From: Alternaria dauci
Taxonomy: Eukaryota; Ascomycota; Dothideomycetes; Pleosporales; Pleosporaceae
Direction: 5' to 3'
Assembly (NCBI RefSeq): GCF_042100115.1
Contig: NC_091278.1
Span: 1 to 64,000, forward strand
Length of the DNA: 64,000 bases
Made by a program: the position numbers and the translations under genes
Shown: piece after piece, positions 42,010 to 54,475 of the stretch
Layout of the letters: every line of letters begins with the position of its first letter
Numbering within the stretch: the stretch's first letter is position 1
The notes under the pieces: generated by a model
Database searches by the model: none
What the model was told of the DNA's origin: nothing
What the model saw: only the letters and a program-made list of their open reading frames with translations

Positions 42010-44283
42010 ATGTCTGAGTCCAATCGCGTCCCCGTTACCAACCAGGCCTCTTATTCTAGCGAAAGCGGAGAGTTCAGGAATCGGGAAGACCACGCCCATG
42101 TTCATCTGGGGACCGAACATACGAAGGACAACGAAGGGAAAACGCGAACGAAGCGCAAATTTCACAACCTGACACGCAGAGATGACAGTATGAACGAGCC
42201 GCTTGATGATGAAAGGAGAGATCGGAGAAGAGGACTTGTGTCAAGCAGTACGCCCTCTTCATTGTACGAGTGTACCACATCGTCAAGAAGCAAACAAATC
42301 TGTGGCGAGTGTCGTGGCCTAAATCTGGATGTCTTGATCAGGACAAAGAATGATTCCAATCATTACCCGAAGCGATACGCAGTTCCTTGGGAAAGCAACA
42401 ACTATGCCCCATGGCCAATGGCGAGGGTCGGCCTTCGATATCGACAGCAGAAATCCGCATGCGCGCTGTGTCGGGCACTCGCTGCATTTCGCACAACTCT
42501 GGGGACAGATTCTAGCACAGAAGGGACCGGACCTGCAGGTGATGGCGATGTGATCATGACCGGGCCTTATTACGCATCTATGCTTAGGAGAGGTTCCACA
42601 CTCGTAAGGATGCGAGCTTTACGTCTATTCCTGGTACCAGAGGCAATACTTGGTGACTATAGAGTTCTTTCCGATCACACCAACCACACCCGTCGCGGAG
42701 GGAGTTTGGTTCTCGTGGATAACTCCGTCGATTTTGAATTATTCGATCCGCAACCTATATCCCCCTCGTTCAATGCCAACCTTGTAGGTTCATGGCTCAA
42801 ATATTGCACACGATACCACCGACTGCTTTGTCATGCTGGAGCTGTATCTGTACGTGGAGTTCAAGTCATTGACTGTACTACACTGCAGATCAAGGATTAT
42901 GACGCGAGCACACCATATGTCACCTTGAGTTACGTTTGGGGTAATTCGAAAGCTAACTGTGGGCCTGTCGAGACTATTGGACAACACAAAACATTGCCGC
43001 AGCTGCTACCCCTGGTAATAAAAGACGCGATTGAAGTCACAAAGGCTTTGGGATATCAATACCTCTGGGTTGACAAATTCTGCATCGACCAGGATGCTGC
43101 AGACCTCAAACACGATCAGATAAAGCAGATGGATGCTATATATGCGAACTCACAGCTCACTATCATCGGCGCTGCTGGGCAGGATGAGTCATATGGCCTT
43201 CCAGGCGTCGGTGCTAGAAATCGTACTCAACAATGCATCGCCGAGCTCGACGGTGCGACAGTGATCTGGAACCCACTCGATCCCTATGAATCAATTTCAC
43301 AATCTCATTGGTCTACCCGCGGTTGGACGTTCCAAGAAGCTACCTTGAGCCGTCGCAGACTTGTTTTCACTGAAGACCAAGTGTATTTCCAATGTAATAC
43401 CATGAATTGCTTTGAAAGCAATTACTGTCCGCTCGACAAGCTGCACGTAAAGAACAAATCCAAAACTCTCGAAGCTATCCGCGCAGGCTTCTTTGGGCAA
43501 AACAGACAACATGGCTATGGGAAGCTGGTACGTGACAAGGAAAGCTTGAACGAGAGTTTTAACAGATACTTGACGAATGTGGAAGAATATACTAGCAGAA
43601 ACCTCCGGTTCGAAGAAGACTCCTTGAATGCTTTTCAGGGCATCATCAAACAGTTTTCAAGGGAACGACATGCCTTTAATCACGTCTGGGGATTGGCATA
43701 TCCTTCGAATTCCACAGAAGGTTTGGACTGCTTCGTCCAGTCGCTCACATGGACGCACCGAGCGGCGGTCAAGGCTCGCCGTCGCAACGGGTTCCCGTCT
43801 TGGGCCTGGGCAGGCTGGGAAGGCCACATTGAGTATCGTCTCCCGTCCACTCAAAAGAGATGGTTCGATAACGGACTACACGATGTAAAATTTCGAACGA
43901 TAGCTGATGGATGGTTGGTCTTGGAAGAATTGGGTGAGGACAGCAGCCATATTGTCTTGACAATTGCCGCAACAGTGATATCACTAACGCCTAACGCCTA
44001 CCAAGGTGCAGAAAAGGCGGATACGCCATGGCGCATCCTCAATTGCGATGCAAGACTTTCATGGTCTGGTAGCGATCACAACGGCGCCGAGTTAGCAGAG
44101 ATGTTGAAAGAGACCTCGCGGTGGCAGTTTGCGTACATTGGTTCCATTCTCAAAACGTCTTTCGTAATGATCTTGGAGTTATGTAGCAACGGCGTTACCT
44201 GGCGGCGAATGGGGATGTTCAAGGTAGACAGTTACAGTTCGAAATTTGCAGGACACAAGATATCTACGTTCGAACTAGAATAA
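42010..44283 (+). CDS. HET-domain (heterokaryon incompatibility-type) protein
   Basis: A single-exon 757-aa protein starting MSESNRVPVTN. The HET domain starts at about residue 301 with YVTLSYVWG, the first conserved block. It continues with DAIEVTKALGYQYLWVDKFC IDQD (block two, around 340-365), MDAIYANSQLTIIGAAG, and WSTRGWTFQEATLSRR (block three). The N-terminal 100 residues are basic and low complexity. HET proteins trigger programmed cell death after recognition of non-self in fungal fusion and possibly in defence. They form large, variable families in Pezizomycotina. The C-terminal 280 residues show no recognised partner domain. The gene converges on an F-box gene with 94 bp between stop codons. 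Confidence 0.9.
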   Translation: MSESNRVPVTNQASYSSESGEFRNREDHAHVHLGTEHTKDNEGKTRTKRKFHNLTRRDDSMNEPLDDERRDRRRGLVSSSTPSSLYECTTSSRSKQICGECRGLNLDVLIRTKNDSNHYPKRYAVPWESNNYAPWPMARVGLRYRQQKSACALCRALAAFRTTLGTDSSTEGTGPAGDGDVIMTGPYYASMLRRGSTLVRMRALRLFLVPEAILGDYRVLSDHTNHTRRGGSLVLVDNSVDFELFDPQPISPSFNANLVGSWLKYCTRYHRLLCHAGAVSVRGVQVIDCTTLQIKDYDASTPYVTLSYVWGNSKANCGPVETIGQHKTLPQLLPLVIKDAIEVTKALGYQYLWVDKFCIDQDAADLKHDQIKQMDAIYANSQLTIIGAAGQDESYGLPGVGARNRTQQCIAELDGATVIWNPLDPYESISQSHWSTRGWTFQEATLSRRRLVFTEDQVYFQCNTMNCFESNYCPLDKLHVKNKSKTLEAIRAGFFGQNRQHGYGKLVRDKESLNESFNRYLTNVEEYTSRNLRFEEDSLNAFQGIIKQFSRERHAFNHVWGLAYPSNSTEGLDCFVQSLTWTHRAAVKARRRNGFPSWAWAGWEGHIEYRLPSTQKRWFDNGLHDVKFRTIADGWLVLEELGEDSSHIVLTIAATVISLTPNAYQGAEKADTPWRILNCDARLSWSGSDHNGAELAEMLKETSRWQFAYIGSILKTSFVMILELCSNGVTWRRMGMFKVDSYSSKFAGHKISTFELE

Positions 44284-44377
44284 AAGGAACAAACGATCTC
44301 GAATTGAATTCTGTACGAGCCTCAGAGCGACCCGATACGTCTACTAGCCATCTGGCGCCACATAACATTTCGCCAAG

Positions 44378-46030
44378 TCATTTCCTCCGAAAAACAGCAC
44401 AACTATATGCCATTCTATACTTGGCCCTCAATTCCTCCCTCGTCGTAGTCCTATACAGTCCTCTTGATCCAGGCGGTGCGCCTGGTGGCCCTGGCGCCAT
44501 ATGCCATCCCGAATTCTTCTGCGCCTGTTCATCGTTGTCCATCTTTTGTTCAACCAAAGACTCATCCACTCGCCAATCTGAAGTCGCTGGAAAGCCTTCT
44601 TTGTAAGGCAGGAACGATTTGATGTGGCCGTCGACAGTAGGTGTGTTCGGGTCGAACTTGTCGTGGCCGCAATTTCCAATGTAGAGTTTCTTGCAAGACG
44701 GAGGTAGCCGTTCGGCCACATGACTCCACTTGTAGCCTTCCGGAGTTAGATACACGTAGTCGAAATGCGCATACTGTAACTTTGGCTGCTGAGAGACAAA
44801 ATCAATCAGGTATGGCACACTGAGGTAAAGACTGCGCAGCTTCAACGTTTTCAACCGTGAGAAAACTGGTACAGTGTTATCTGGTGAGCCAGCCTCGTGA
44901 GATTCGCCGAATATCCGGCTGAGGAGAATGTCTCCCGCATTCGGAATTTGAGGATGCGATGTGGTGAGGTTGCGGAATTCCAGAACCTCTAGTGTCCGCG
45001 ACGTCTGACGAAGCAGCGCCGCAAAAGGCGATGGTTCGTTGTTCGGAGCCGCTCGCAGTAGATCAGCATTCTCAACGTTAAACGAGAGCGCAGTAATAGA
45101 GCTGAACAGACTTTCTAATGCGCCGTTTGTCGTAAGGGTGAACAGGTTAATCTTGGGAGTGAAAAGACTTGCGATGTGGATATTCGCCTTTTGCACTGCG
45201 GCGCTAAGCAGTTCCAGGTGCTTCCAGGTCGTGCTGCAGCCCGCAAATTGTTGGCCCACCTCGCGGCTAGAAATGTTAGTCTGATTGAAGAGCAAGCATC
45301 GGCGTGCTTACCCCATGGACCCTTTGAAGCCATATTGGGCCAAATCACAGCTCCACTCCCTAATCTCGATGTCTTTCAGGTTTGGCATGTGCGTGAAAAG
45401 CTTGACCAAAGCCGACAGATTCGTTCCCGCTTTCTCACACTGTTGCGTGACCTTTCGTGCCCAGATGGATTCTGCTTTGACGATCAACTCGTGTTCTTCC
45501 CCAGGTCTGGCAAGTCGTGCTGCAGCAAGGCGGCGGATCCCACGGTACTCTCCATCATCGCTCTCGTAATCGTCCACTTCAAACATACTATGAAAGTCTT
45601 CTTCAACGTCTTGGGCTATCCCGAGCCACTGGCGGTAGCTCGTCCAAAACCCTGAATGCAAAATCAGTATCCGCGTCGTTGCTTAGTGGGAAAAAGACCT
45701 GCCTTCCACGTAGTATCTCGGACTGAACTTCAGCTTGTGTACATGCTGTAGAATGTCTAATGCGACAAGTTCCTCCACTGTATCCTCTAAAGAAGCCAAT
45801 TCTGCGGTTCGTGTACGACCTGGGCAAACGACCTCATGGCTCCAGACAGCTTCTGGCTTCCATTCCGCCACTACTATCCCGGGTTGAGCGTCACCATCCA
45901 GATGAAGCGTTTTGAACATGAGCGGCTTCACAAGTCTTGCAAAAGTGCGGCATGTTCGCAGTACTGGACGTAGATGGTGCTGTGGTAGATAAGAGAAGAT
46001 CTCGAGGTAGATCTCCTTGGACAGTGACAT
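44378..46030 (-). CDS. F-box protein with LRR-like C-terminal region
   Basis: Three exons on the minus strand: 46030-45703, 45651-45312 and 45266-44378, total 1557 nt, 518 aa. Intron 2 (45 nt) has a GTAAGC donor. Intron 1 (51 nt) needs a GC donor (AAG|GCAGGT) to keep frame, and the result reads on smoothly. The N-terminus MSLSKEIYLEIFSYLPQHHL followed by CRTFARLVKPLMF is an F-box, which would bind Skp1 in an SCF ubiquitin ligase. The remainder has repeated leucine-rich strands (LKTLKLRSLYLSVPYLI, LEVLEFRNLT) like the irregular LRR regions of many fungal F-box proteins. The substrate is unknown. Intron 1 is the weakest part of the model. Confidence 0.78.
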
Positions 46031-48700
46031 GGCCTTTCACCAATCGAGAGAGTCGAAAGTTCGAATGCAGGTTGAGTATACTAAAAAGTGACTCGGACAG
46101 GCCTATCAGTACATGTGTGGCAGGTCAGGCACCTTGCATCAACATGCGCGTGGCAGCGTGAGTTTTCCGTGACATTACCCAGTGTACGCGACAGACTGCG
46201 CCGTAAGGCAGCAACCCCAAAACGAGAACGTGAGGTGGAACGCGCGCATGCAAAGACATGTTCATTGGTGGGCTCACGTCCGGCGGTTATATTAATAGTT
46301 GTCGTGCCAGGCAGCCACGGATCCTCGCGACAAGGTGCGAGGTCACACGTCTTAGCATCATAACATCTCGCTGAGGCTGTTTGGTTTAGCGCATCCCTCT
46401 GACTGGCTGCAGGTTTCCATGGCTGAAGTCCCCGCGCAAAACGTCATCCCGCCATCACCTTCACCCTTTCCCATCACCGGTCGCATGCGACAACATCGCC
46501 AGAACTGGAAGCCGACTAGTCATTTTCTTGGATTACTAGCTGTGCCGGAGCTCACCTCCAGCCGTTCGCCCGGCAGATCCAATCGATTTCTGGGTCTCTT
46601 CTTCGTTGTGTTGTAAACATCTTCGACCAACATCAGTGTAGACGGGAAGTCCTTGCCTTGTGTGCCAATCTCGCCTTTGACCACTTTGAGCAGGCGATCT
46701 GCGGCCCTGTCAGGATCGCCAGGTCGCTGCCTATCATCGGACTTGGTCTGTGCGTATGCACCATCTACTCAGGCCTTGTCATCGTCAATCTGCGTCGGGA
46801 TGCACGCGGGATGCGTTGGATTCGACTTAGTTCAGAAGAAGTAGCAGTTCTTTCCCATTTCAATGATAGCGCCATTGTATCCGAGTCGGCATTCGCAATA
46901 GAAGACGACGACGCCTGATGAGGCGGACGATTGGCAGGAGAAGCACTGGAGGGCAGATTAGAGGATACGACTGTGTTTTGCGAGCACCTGATGAAACATC
47001 TAGGGAAGGATTGATATGTTCGATTGTGAGCGAATGATCATGCTGAGAAGATGAAGCCCATAACACTCTAATTGTCACTCGCAGATAGAGCAACTAGTAT
47101 ACGCACTCACAGTGTTGCGCCGAACCCTGTCAAACCGTAATGCTCATCCTCAACAATGACGTCAAAAAAGTTACTCGCTCGAACCGCATCCTCATCTCAG
47201 TCGACCAGGCCCCGACCTCTTGAAGATACGCGCCTAAAACCAATTCCACGGACCTGCGCAGTCTCAGTCGTTGCTCAACCCCAGAGTTTGAAGTGCTCTT
47301 ATGTCCACTACCGCGTCTTGGATGGCGTCCACGTTCTTTCAGGTAGATCCGATGGTTCTATACGTTCTCCCATCGTCTCCGATGCCAGCCTCATGTTTTG
47401 CTTTCTAGAAGGGCACGCCAGATCTTCCGCGAACAGGTCTTGACAGATTGCTTTAGAACCATGAGCTTGGTGACGAAGCCGAACCACCAAAGTCTTGCCC
47501 ACTCTTTCGTGTCAGTCATCGCGGTTGGCTTGGTGAAGGTGGGATGGCCGTTGTGAATAGTGTTCGCTTCCATCATTGTGGTTGCCTGCTTTCGTGAACG
47601 GGTGTCGGGCTGGATGTTGGGCGATGGCTTCACGCGATGGAGAGGTGGAAGGCTTGCAGAAGCTCAAATGTTAGAAGAAATGATAAGGTACAAATGTTCG
47701 CTGTCGCGCAGGGCAAGTATATCCTGGTTGCGGTAAGTGGAACGAGTTTGTGAAGAACGCGCTGGATTAATCCTCGGCTGTAGTACAGTCACCCTGAGAG
47801 ACGTCTCCTTTCACCTCGCAATGTCGCTGACCAGGTTTCAAGTAGCTGTGTCACATTGCTATCTTGTAAACATGTCAGTCACAGCGTCACCTAACTGCCT
47901 CCCTACTTCCCACACTGTAAAAGATGCCGGTGAGCAAACACCTTAGGTGAGATAGGCACATCAGTTGACCACACCTTGTCCTTCACTCTAAGCTGACGGC
48001 CCACGATCGGATCGGCAGGTAGCCTAGACTTCCAAGCAAAGATCACTCTCCCCCCTCAGGTGCCAAGCAAGCCAGGTAGTCCAATGGGGTACTGGTCAAG
48101 ACCTTCACAGTGGCTATTTGACGCGCAACGACTGCCGAAAGCGCTCAACCCGTACCTGAGATAGTCCCAGGACGTCGCTAGACCGAACGTGGGGGTTGAC
48201 AGTGATATCGCCTCCTGGGTCGGCTTGACTTGTCACAGACCGAACAAGACTCGCCTCGTGGTATTTTGTTGCCGGCTGCACACAACAAGCGCGTCCTTGT
48301 GCAGCCGTAATGTGCCCGTTTGTGACTTGATGCTTCGAGCTTTGCAGCTACTACCGCGCCTACCCAGTTTGGGAAGCTGTTGCCGTCGGCTTCTATAGCC
48401 GCCCGTCTGTATGTATGCCACTTCCGTCATGTTCTCATGCCTAAAAGCGCGGGTCCTCAATTTCTGCTTGTACTGCCAAGGTCTTTCATTCCTTCCACTT
48501 TATGAATGGGAGTGTCTATGTGAACATGACCGAGAATAAGGCGGTTTGTGGAGCCGGGTCGGAGGTGGACGGGGAAAACGAAGAGGCGCGTGACGTGGTC
48601 GAGGCGGACGAAGAAGGATGCCGCATTTGAATCGGCAGTCGGACTAGGAGGTCTAGGCGTGATGTCAGTCGACTTGTATTGCTCGCTGGAGCACTAGTAT
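46031..48700. other. Gene-poor region of about 2.7 kb
   Basis: Several open frames of 60-95 codons exist, none with a recognisable domain. An 80-codon minus-strand frame at 47391-47633 has some protein-like composition but cannot be assigned. Confidence 0.45.
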
Positions 48701-48939
48701 CTTGGTCATGCCTGGAGAATGTTGCCTGTCGCCTCGACAGACGATGAAGAGCCCCGACATCTCCTTCAACTCATCCCTACCAGATCCGATATTCATGTCA
48801 TGTTATTCGCATTCATTCGCTACCACAGTCGCCACACACGCCGTGTCCCAACCTCCGCAGGCTGCGCTTTGGTATCAAGGCGCTATCGAGCTTTGCCGGT
48901 GTAACTCTAGCACAAGGAGTAGTCAGTGGCTCGATGTGC

Positions 48940-49510
48940 CATGACGTGTCGAGAAGCTTGTTGAGAGATTGCTGGGAGAGACCAGAGGAGGTGGCGCCTT
49001 TGCGGCTGACAGCGGCAATGCGAGCGGTTGTTGGAACATGTACGTACCTAGGCGTCCATCCCGACACGTAGCCCAGGCGCACAGCGCTTGTCGCGTTCCT
49101 TCTGAGTTGACTCGTTTCACCATGTGACCTTCTATATTTCAAAGACTATGGCTCGTGTTTCGAGAACCGTATTGTTCCACTGCTTACCGCCGACGGCGAC
49201 GCGGGACGATGACGCTGGTACAACCACGTTGGACTCTCTGGTCAGTCCATTACACGTCGATATTGCACGACTACCGCCTCTTCTGCTGTTCTCTGGCACA
49301 GACGACATCTTGAACTCCGACGCTAGACGCTTGAGCGCTCAATTCCAAGGCCATGACATCAATCAATGTGTCTCCGGCAGCGCTCAGCTCGAGCGGTTCA
49401 TGTATGTTGAGCAATCTCACATGATCCATGTCTACCCATTGCTTCCGCACTGGGAAGGACAGCAGGCTCGAAGACTCATTATGCATTTCATTCAGAGTCA
49501 CCTTACGTAG
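48940..49510 (+). pseudogene. Alpha/beta-hydrolase (esterase-like), C-terminal remnant
   Basis: The last 80 residues of the frame ending at 49510 match the C-terminal part of an alpha/beta-hydrolase: LPPLLLFSGTDDILNSDARR carries the acidic catalytic residue region, and EQSHMIHVYPLLPHWEGQQA has the catalytic histidine, as in the hormone-sensitive-lipase/steryl-acetylhydrolase group. The nucleophile elbow and the N-terminal two thirds are not found in a continuous frame upstream; pieces between about 48940 and 49120 may be decayed parts. I treat it as a truncated or frame-broken gene. Confidence 0.5.
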
Positions 49511-49842
49511 GGAATGGCCAGGTATGATTTGGCTGAATTTACTAAGCTAGCTACTATCTACTCTCTATTCCCTCAAATACCCACGATTCCAAGCCATCCT
49601 ACAGTCCTGGCCAAAGTCAGTGGTCTTATGCGACTGAAGATCGAGATTTCTAATTGACTAGAGAACCTTTGCCCGCTTCGCCTTCATTTCCTCAACTCTA
49701 AGGGAATCAACCTTTCTGGTGTGCACTCCGTTCTCTCACTCCATACATGTATGCGCATGTAAACCAACAGCACTGAGTTGTGTAACAGCACTTCTATCTT
49801 TTGTTCACGACTCTTAACTGCAGCGTTAAGGAAAATTGCGGA
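49511..49842. other. Short gap between hydrolase remnant and membrane-protein gene
   Basis: Nothing is recognised here. Confidence 0.4.
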
Positions 49843-51890
49843 TTAAAAAGCCTTGTTCAGCCCTACCCTTCTTAGTCTTCGCGACTGGTTGCTTTGATCA
49901 CGCTCAAAGACTAGTTCCAAATGATTGCGATCATTGGCTCGTATCCCAACAGGTTCCTGATAGGTTGCTATAGAGTTGATGCCAGCCGAAACATGGTGCA
50001 AATGTTCACTGCGCTTTGACTGCAACGCGAGAACAATGATCTCAGTGGCCGAACTCCATGCCGTAGATGTATGGCCACTACTAAGCATATATGTTATATA
50101 CCCGACAGCGAATATGCAGTACGCCATGATAACGGCGAGTGATAAGCGCGTAGATACAGACGACATTTCATATCCGTAGCCAAGACGTGTCAAGGCAATC
50201 TCAATCACCCTGTCCGACTCTACCACAGATGCGCTTTGTACCTGCTCTTTCCAAGGGATCTCGGAAAACACAGTCGCTAAGGCGGCGGCTAGTGTGGTGC
50301 TGTCTGTTCGTGACTCTTCGAACAACATAGTGCCAAATAACGGGTTATTTAAGCCAGTGATGCTGTTAAAGCTGACGGAGATTGGCCGCGTAGTTTTGGT
50401 TACGCCGTTACTCGAGTTCGAAATTGCGCCTGTGCGGACTACCCATGAACCGCTTTCCGCTGCAAGCTGGTGTTGGGACGGCTCCCAGAAAGCGGCTACG
50501 GTACAAACTTTTGTACGGAAACAAGAACTGGCCAATGGCATAGATTCATTGAATTTGTTGAGCAACAGATCTGAAATTGCGTATTGCTCCGCGTCAGCGC
50601 AACCTCTCCTAATGAAACTGCCAACAGCTGAAGAAGAACCAGGTTCAGGCGAAGCAACCCAGATCGGTGGTATAGCATTGAGTGGTGTGTCTTGGGAGCC
50701 GCCTTGGTCGAGGAACTGTTGAAGCAGGTTCCTGAAACTGGACATGGTGCCAATAGAAGCACTTCCATCTGGTGAGTAAGGGAGTGGCGTATCTAATGTC
50801 GTGTGCGGTCCGTTTGATACAGTTAAACAATACGTTGCGACTATGACACGCGGTATTCTTACCGATCTTATGTACTCAGTCCCAGGAGTCCACAGAACGC
50901 CGTTTTCTCCGATAGGAACCTGATATAAGACCTGTGCACTGAGCTGGGTTGGCATAGCGGCGATTGTGGAGCGAAGCAGCAAATTCTCCTGGCCGCTTGA
51001 TACCTCGTTCGCAGTCGTGACATAGTGCAAAGCTCGTGAGGTCAAGTGTATCATCGTGTCATTCTTGTTGTAATAGACTTGGTTGTTGATGAACTCGTTC
51101 TGAAGTTCTTTCTCGAATGTGTAAGTGCTGAGAAATCGGTCCAAGTTGCTATCCTTTGTCAACAATCGTCATAACGTGTGAAGGATCCTTTCGCTCACAA
51201 TTTCAAATCCTGCGATTTATTCAGTTGAGAAGGAAAACTGACGTCTTCATCGCCTTCAGGTCGCCAATACATAACAATAGGTCTACTCGACATTCCTGCC
51301 CGTGGAATCATCAGAACAGCGCCCGACGGTCCGACGAGAGACGTCAAAAGGACTAATAAAGGAATCAAACCGACAAACAGCGCTTTTCGTCGTCCATAGA
51401 AGGATCGAGATGTCACTGCAGCCAGTAGATCGAGTGACCACAGGTAGGATAATTGCGTTGCCTGCGTACATGCCGACAGAGCACCTAAAGGTAGATATCC
51501 TTCTATAAGCTGTGAACGAACAATGCTTAAGATGATCTCGGCAATACAGGCCTGCATCAAAAGCTCTTGTAGTTTGGCGGCAAATTGCAACGTGGTAGAG
51601 AGCGTAAAAGTAGGCCCCACGAAATATTCACTCCAGTTGAGTATCAAGACAACAACTGCGCTGCTCAGGGGGACCAAATGAAGTAGAGCATGGCCAGTGG
51701 CTAACCGACGACTCGCATGCATCGCGATCTTGCGATATTCGGCAGGATGTCCCCACGGATTAATTAGGGCAAGGAGCTGCAGCTTCAGATATTTGAGCAA
51801 GTCCTGACTCTTCGAATCTTGCGGTCGTTCATTACTGCCGGTTGCAACAGGCCGAACGCCATCTTCAATCAGGATTGATCCCTGCGTCAT
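49843..51890 (-). CDS. Multi-span membrane protein of unknown function
   Basis: Two exons on the minus strand, 51890-51199 and 51148-49843, with a 50-nt intron (GTGAGC donor, GATAG acceptor), 1998 nt, 665 aa. The N-terminal 200 residues hold about four hydrophobic segments (for example LLHLVPLSSAVVVLILNW and ALFVGLIPLLVLLTSLVG). A large, probably extracellular region of about 350 residues follows with several cysteines and NXS/T sites. One more membrane segment (LSLAVIMAYCIFAVGYITYM) lies near residue 570, before a short cytosolic tail. This layout is seen in a large family of uncharacterised ascomycete membrane proteins. A GTAAGA...ATTAG pair at about 50865-50796 could be read as another intron but would break the frame, so I leave it in. 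Confidence 0.7.
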
Positions 51891-53278
51891 CGTGGCTGAG
51901 TATTGTCAGCCCAATTGCTGACAGATAGTAGGAATTAGCTAACGCACCTTTGACTATACATTGGTGTTGCTATTAGCAATGTACTGGAGTCGGTGTAGTA
52001 CACAGAGGCAAAGATCCCAGACCGGTTTGCCACATACAAGGACTTAAGGTAATTTTTACGATCGCATGGGATAAAGGAGCTGTGAGACCCGACGAATTGC
52101 AGCCTGTGTGATGCTAGTGACTGTGCTGTGCAGGCATGATCGTAGAATACCTTGATCTGTGGTGAAACACGTTAATTCTGGGCGAATAGGCACCTAGAGG
52201 CGAGACTACGCCGCTATGCAATCCAAAACAGGGTCGCGAAATGCTGCAAGCGAAGGCTTGGAAACAGCGCTCCCCTTGCGCGTTGTTCTTGAGGTTGCCT
52301 AAGCCCATATGGGGCGATGGAGGAATAAGCATCGAAGCCTTGCTACTGCTCCTGGATGGTTGGCAGCTACAACGATCGCTACAGAACACCACTGTGCTGT
52401 TGCCGACGCTTCGAAAACCATAGATGCCCTGATTGCGGCAGAAGCGCACCGAATTTGGATTGTGCTGTTAAGTCTGCAGGGCAGCGAATCTTGCAGGTAA
52501 ACGATGCACAGACGCCGGGGGAATTTCTACTTTAGGTACGCAACCGAGACGTTCTTACCGCATGTAGCTGCCTCCGTTCCGCTCCGGCATGAGCTCGTCC
52601 CGTCTAACCCAGCCTTCGCATACGATGACACCCCCCAATTGATTTCATAGTACAATATTCTGTTCAGTCGCGCATCGTATGTGCGTGACCGAACACAGAC
52701 GCACACGACCCTCGCCGTACGCGCGCATGTTTGCACGTGTCGAGCGCTCCGATCCTACCACCACAATCTCCAGCCCCCGCACGCGATCCGTGGTAGACGG
52801 CCTCAACCACGAGGGTCATAGTTCAGTCCCTCACCGGTCTACGCGGCCGCTCAAGGCCAGCCCAAAGATGGCAGAACTCCCATTCTTACAGCTTGGTTCC
52901 AATGTCAGTGGTCAACGTTGAAGAGCCCAGGCTAGCTAAATATGCCAAGCTGGCGGGATGCCTTATCTGTGTTTTGGCCCCTGTGGCGGGTGTCTCATTT
53001 CCACCAGTTCAGATTTTAGGCATAACGCAGGGGCTGCTCATGTCGTGCCAATCAAAGCGTGCTGAGGTAAGGCAGCCATCCTGGCTAACAGGCTTCCTTG
53101 ACGAGGCGGATGGCTTGACGGCGCTGCTACCTTGACGAAGTGCTTATCTTGACGATGATGGTACTGCATCTCATGATCTTGACTTCATCACCACCGCGAG
53201 ACCTAGCAAGCTCAGGCTCTGAAATTGTCTACCACCCTCCGCTCAGGATCACGATTCTTCCAATTCAACGTCACTACA
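51891..53278. other. Intergenic region upstream of DUF4419 gene
   Basis: About 1.4 kb with short open frames only. A TTG-started extension at 53225-53278 is not needed because an ATG follows. Confidence 0.45.
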
Positions 53279-54475
53279 ATGCCGGTTACCGTGCGTCCTG
53301 CTAGTCATCCGGCACGAAGGCTGGTTCCTAGAGCCGCGAACTCGGCTGAGGAACTCTCCAAAGCCTCTTGCCCGACAGACGCTGGTCGATGCAAGCGGAT
53401 CATCCGGCCCCCAACCACCGACTTCACTCGCCTCAACATCATTCCTTCATCCAATGGCCTTGTAATGGCAGCGTACGAAGCCTACAGTCACCATCATCAC
53501 CTCATCATTCGCCCTGAAGATGTCTGGTTTACCATTTTGACACAGATAAGCTTTTACATCAATGCTCACGCTGAAGAACTTCGGTCTTCCTTCGTCAGCC
53601 ACACAGGCAAGAAGGAACTCACTGTGACTGACGCTGGCAGTATTGAAACTATCGACGCAGGAAAATTGGCTGTATTGCTTACCGTCGAAATGGATCGATA
53701 CCTCGTTGATCCAGAGCTCCGTGGCTGGATCATGCCGAGCTTTACCACTACCACTGAAACAGACACAGAAACTGCTGCCATCATTATGATGGGTGCGATG
53801 CAAAAGTACTTTGCTTACCGCATGAGTCTGACATGCGGCATTCCTTCCGTTACCCTCCTGGGGGAAAAGGCTGACTGGATTGACGTACGCCAACGCCTGA
53901 ACAAGCTACCTCAATTTGGCAAGGAGCCTGAGCAATTTGCCGCTCTGCTGTCTCCTATACTCGATTACTTTATTCGTACGTTCGAGGATGCTAACGATCC
54001 TAAAGTTATCGAGTTCTGGACAAAAATCGCCGACAAAACTAGCAACGGCTCGGGTTCATCTTACCTCTCGGGCTGGATCACAGCCTTTTGCTTTTGGAAC
54101 GGCGAGGGCAAAATGCTGAACCACAACGGACAGGATGCTTGTGACCTTGACGGCACGTTATATTATCGGCTTGATACAGAACACATACCCAGCGCTCATG
54201 TATCCGTACCGGTGGTGGTTGATGATGGTGCGCGTGAGATCAAGACGAAAATGGTTGCCGGATTAGTCGGCATGGCGGCTTCGAGCAGCGGAGAGAAACT
54301 GGACATCAGCCAAGGTCACAAGGGCTGGGTGAGGGGGAATGGAATTTTTTTGGCTGCAGAGTTCGTAGACGTGGCGCCGGTCGTGGGCGATGATACCGGA
54401 CTGGACACGCTGCAACCTGTCGCCGGCTGGTTCATGTACGAGGTTCAGAAGCCGGGTTTTGGGGGGTGGGCATAA
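53279..54475 (+). CDS. DUF4419-family protein
   Basis: 398 aa from the ATG at 53279 (MPVTVRPASHPARRL). The family hallmarks are SSNGLVMAAYEAYSHHHHL then IRPEDVWFTILTQISFYINA, followed by HAEELRSSFVSHTGKKEL, and later a segment with WITAFCFWNGEGKML. These cover most of the protein, whose length is normal for fungal members. The biochemical function of DUF4419 is unknown. A run of cysteines and the histidine cluster near residue 65 are notable. The gene is single-exon, clean and codon-typical. Confidence 0.85.
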   Translation: MPVTVRPASHPARRLVPRAANSAEELSKASCPTDAGRCKRIIRPPTTDFTRLNIIPSSNGLVMAAYEAYSHHHHLIIRPEDVWFTILTQISFYINAHAEELRSSFVSHTGKKELTVTDAGSIETIDAGKLAVLLTVEMDRYLVDPELRGWIMPSFTTTTETDTETAAIIMMGAMQKYFAYRMSLTCGIPSVTLLGEKADWIDVRQRLNKLPQFGKEPEQFAALLSPILDYFIRTFEDANDPKVIEFWTKIADKTSNGSGSSYLSGWITAFCFWNGEGKMLNHNGQDACDLDGTLYYRLDTEHIPSAHVSVPVVVDDGAREIKTKMVAGLVGMAASSSGEKLDISQGHKGWVRGNGIFLAAEFVDVAPVVGDDTGLDTLQPVAGWFMYEVQKPGFGGWA

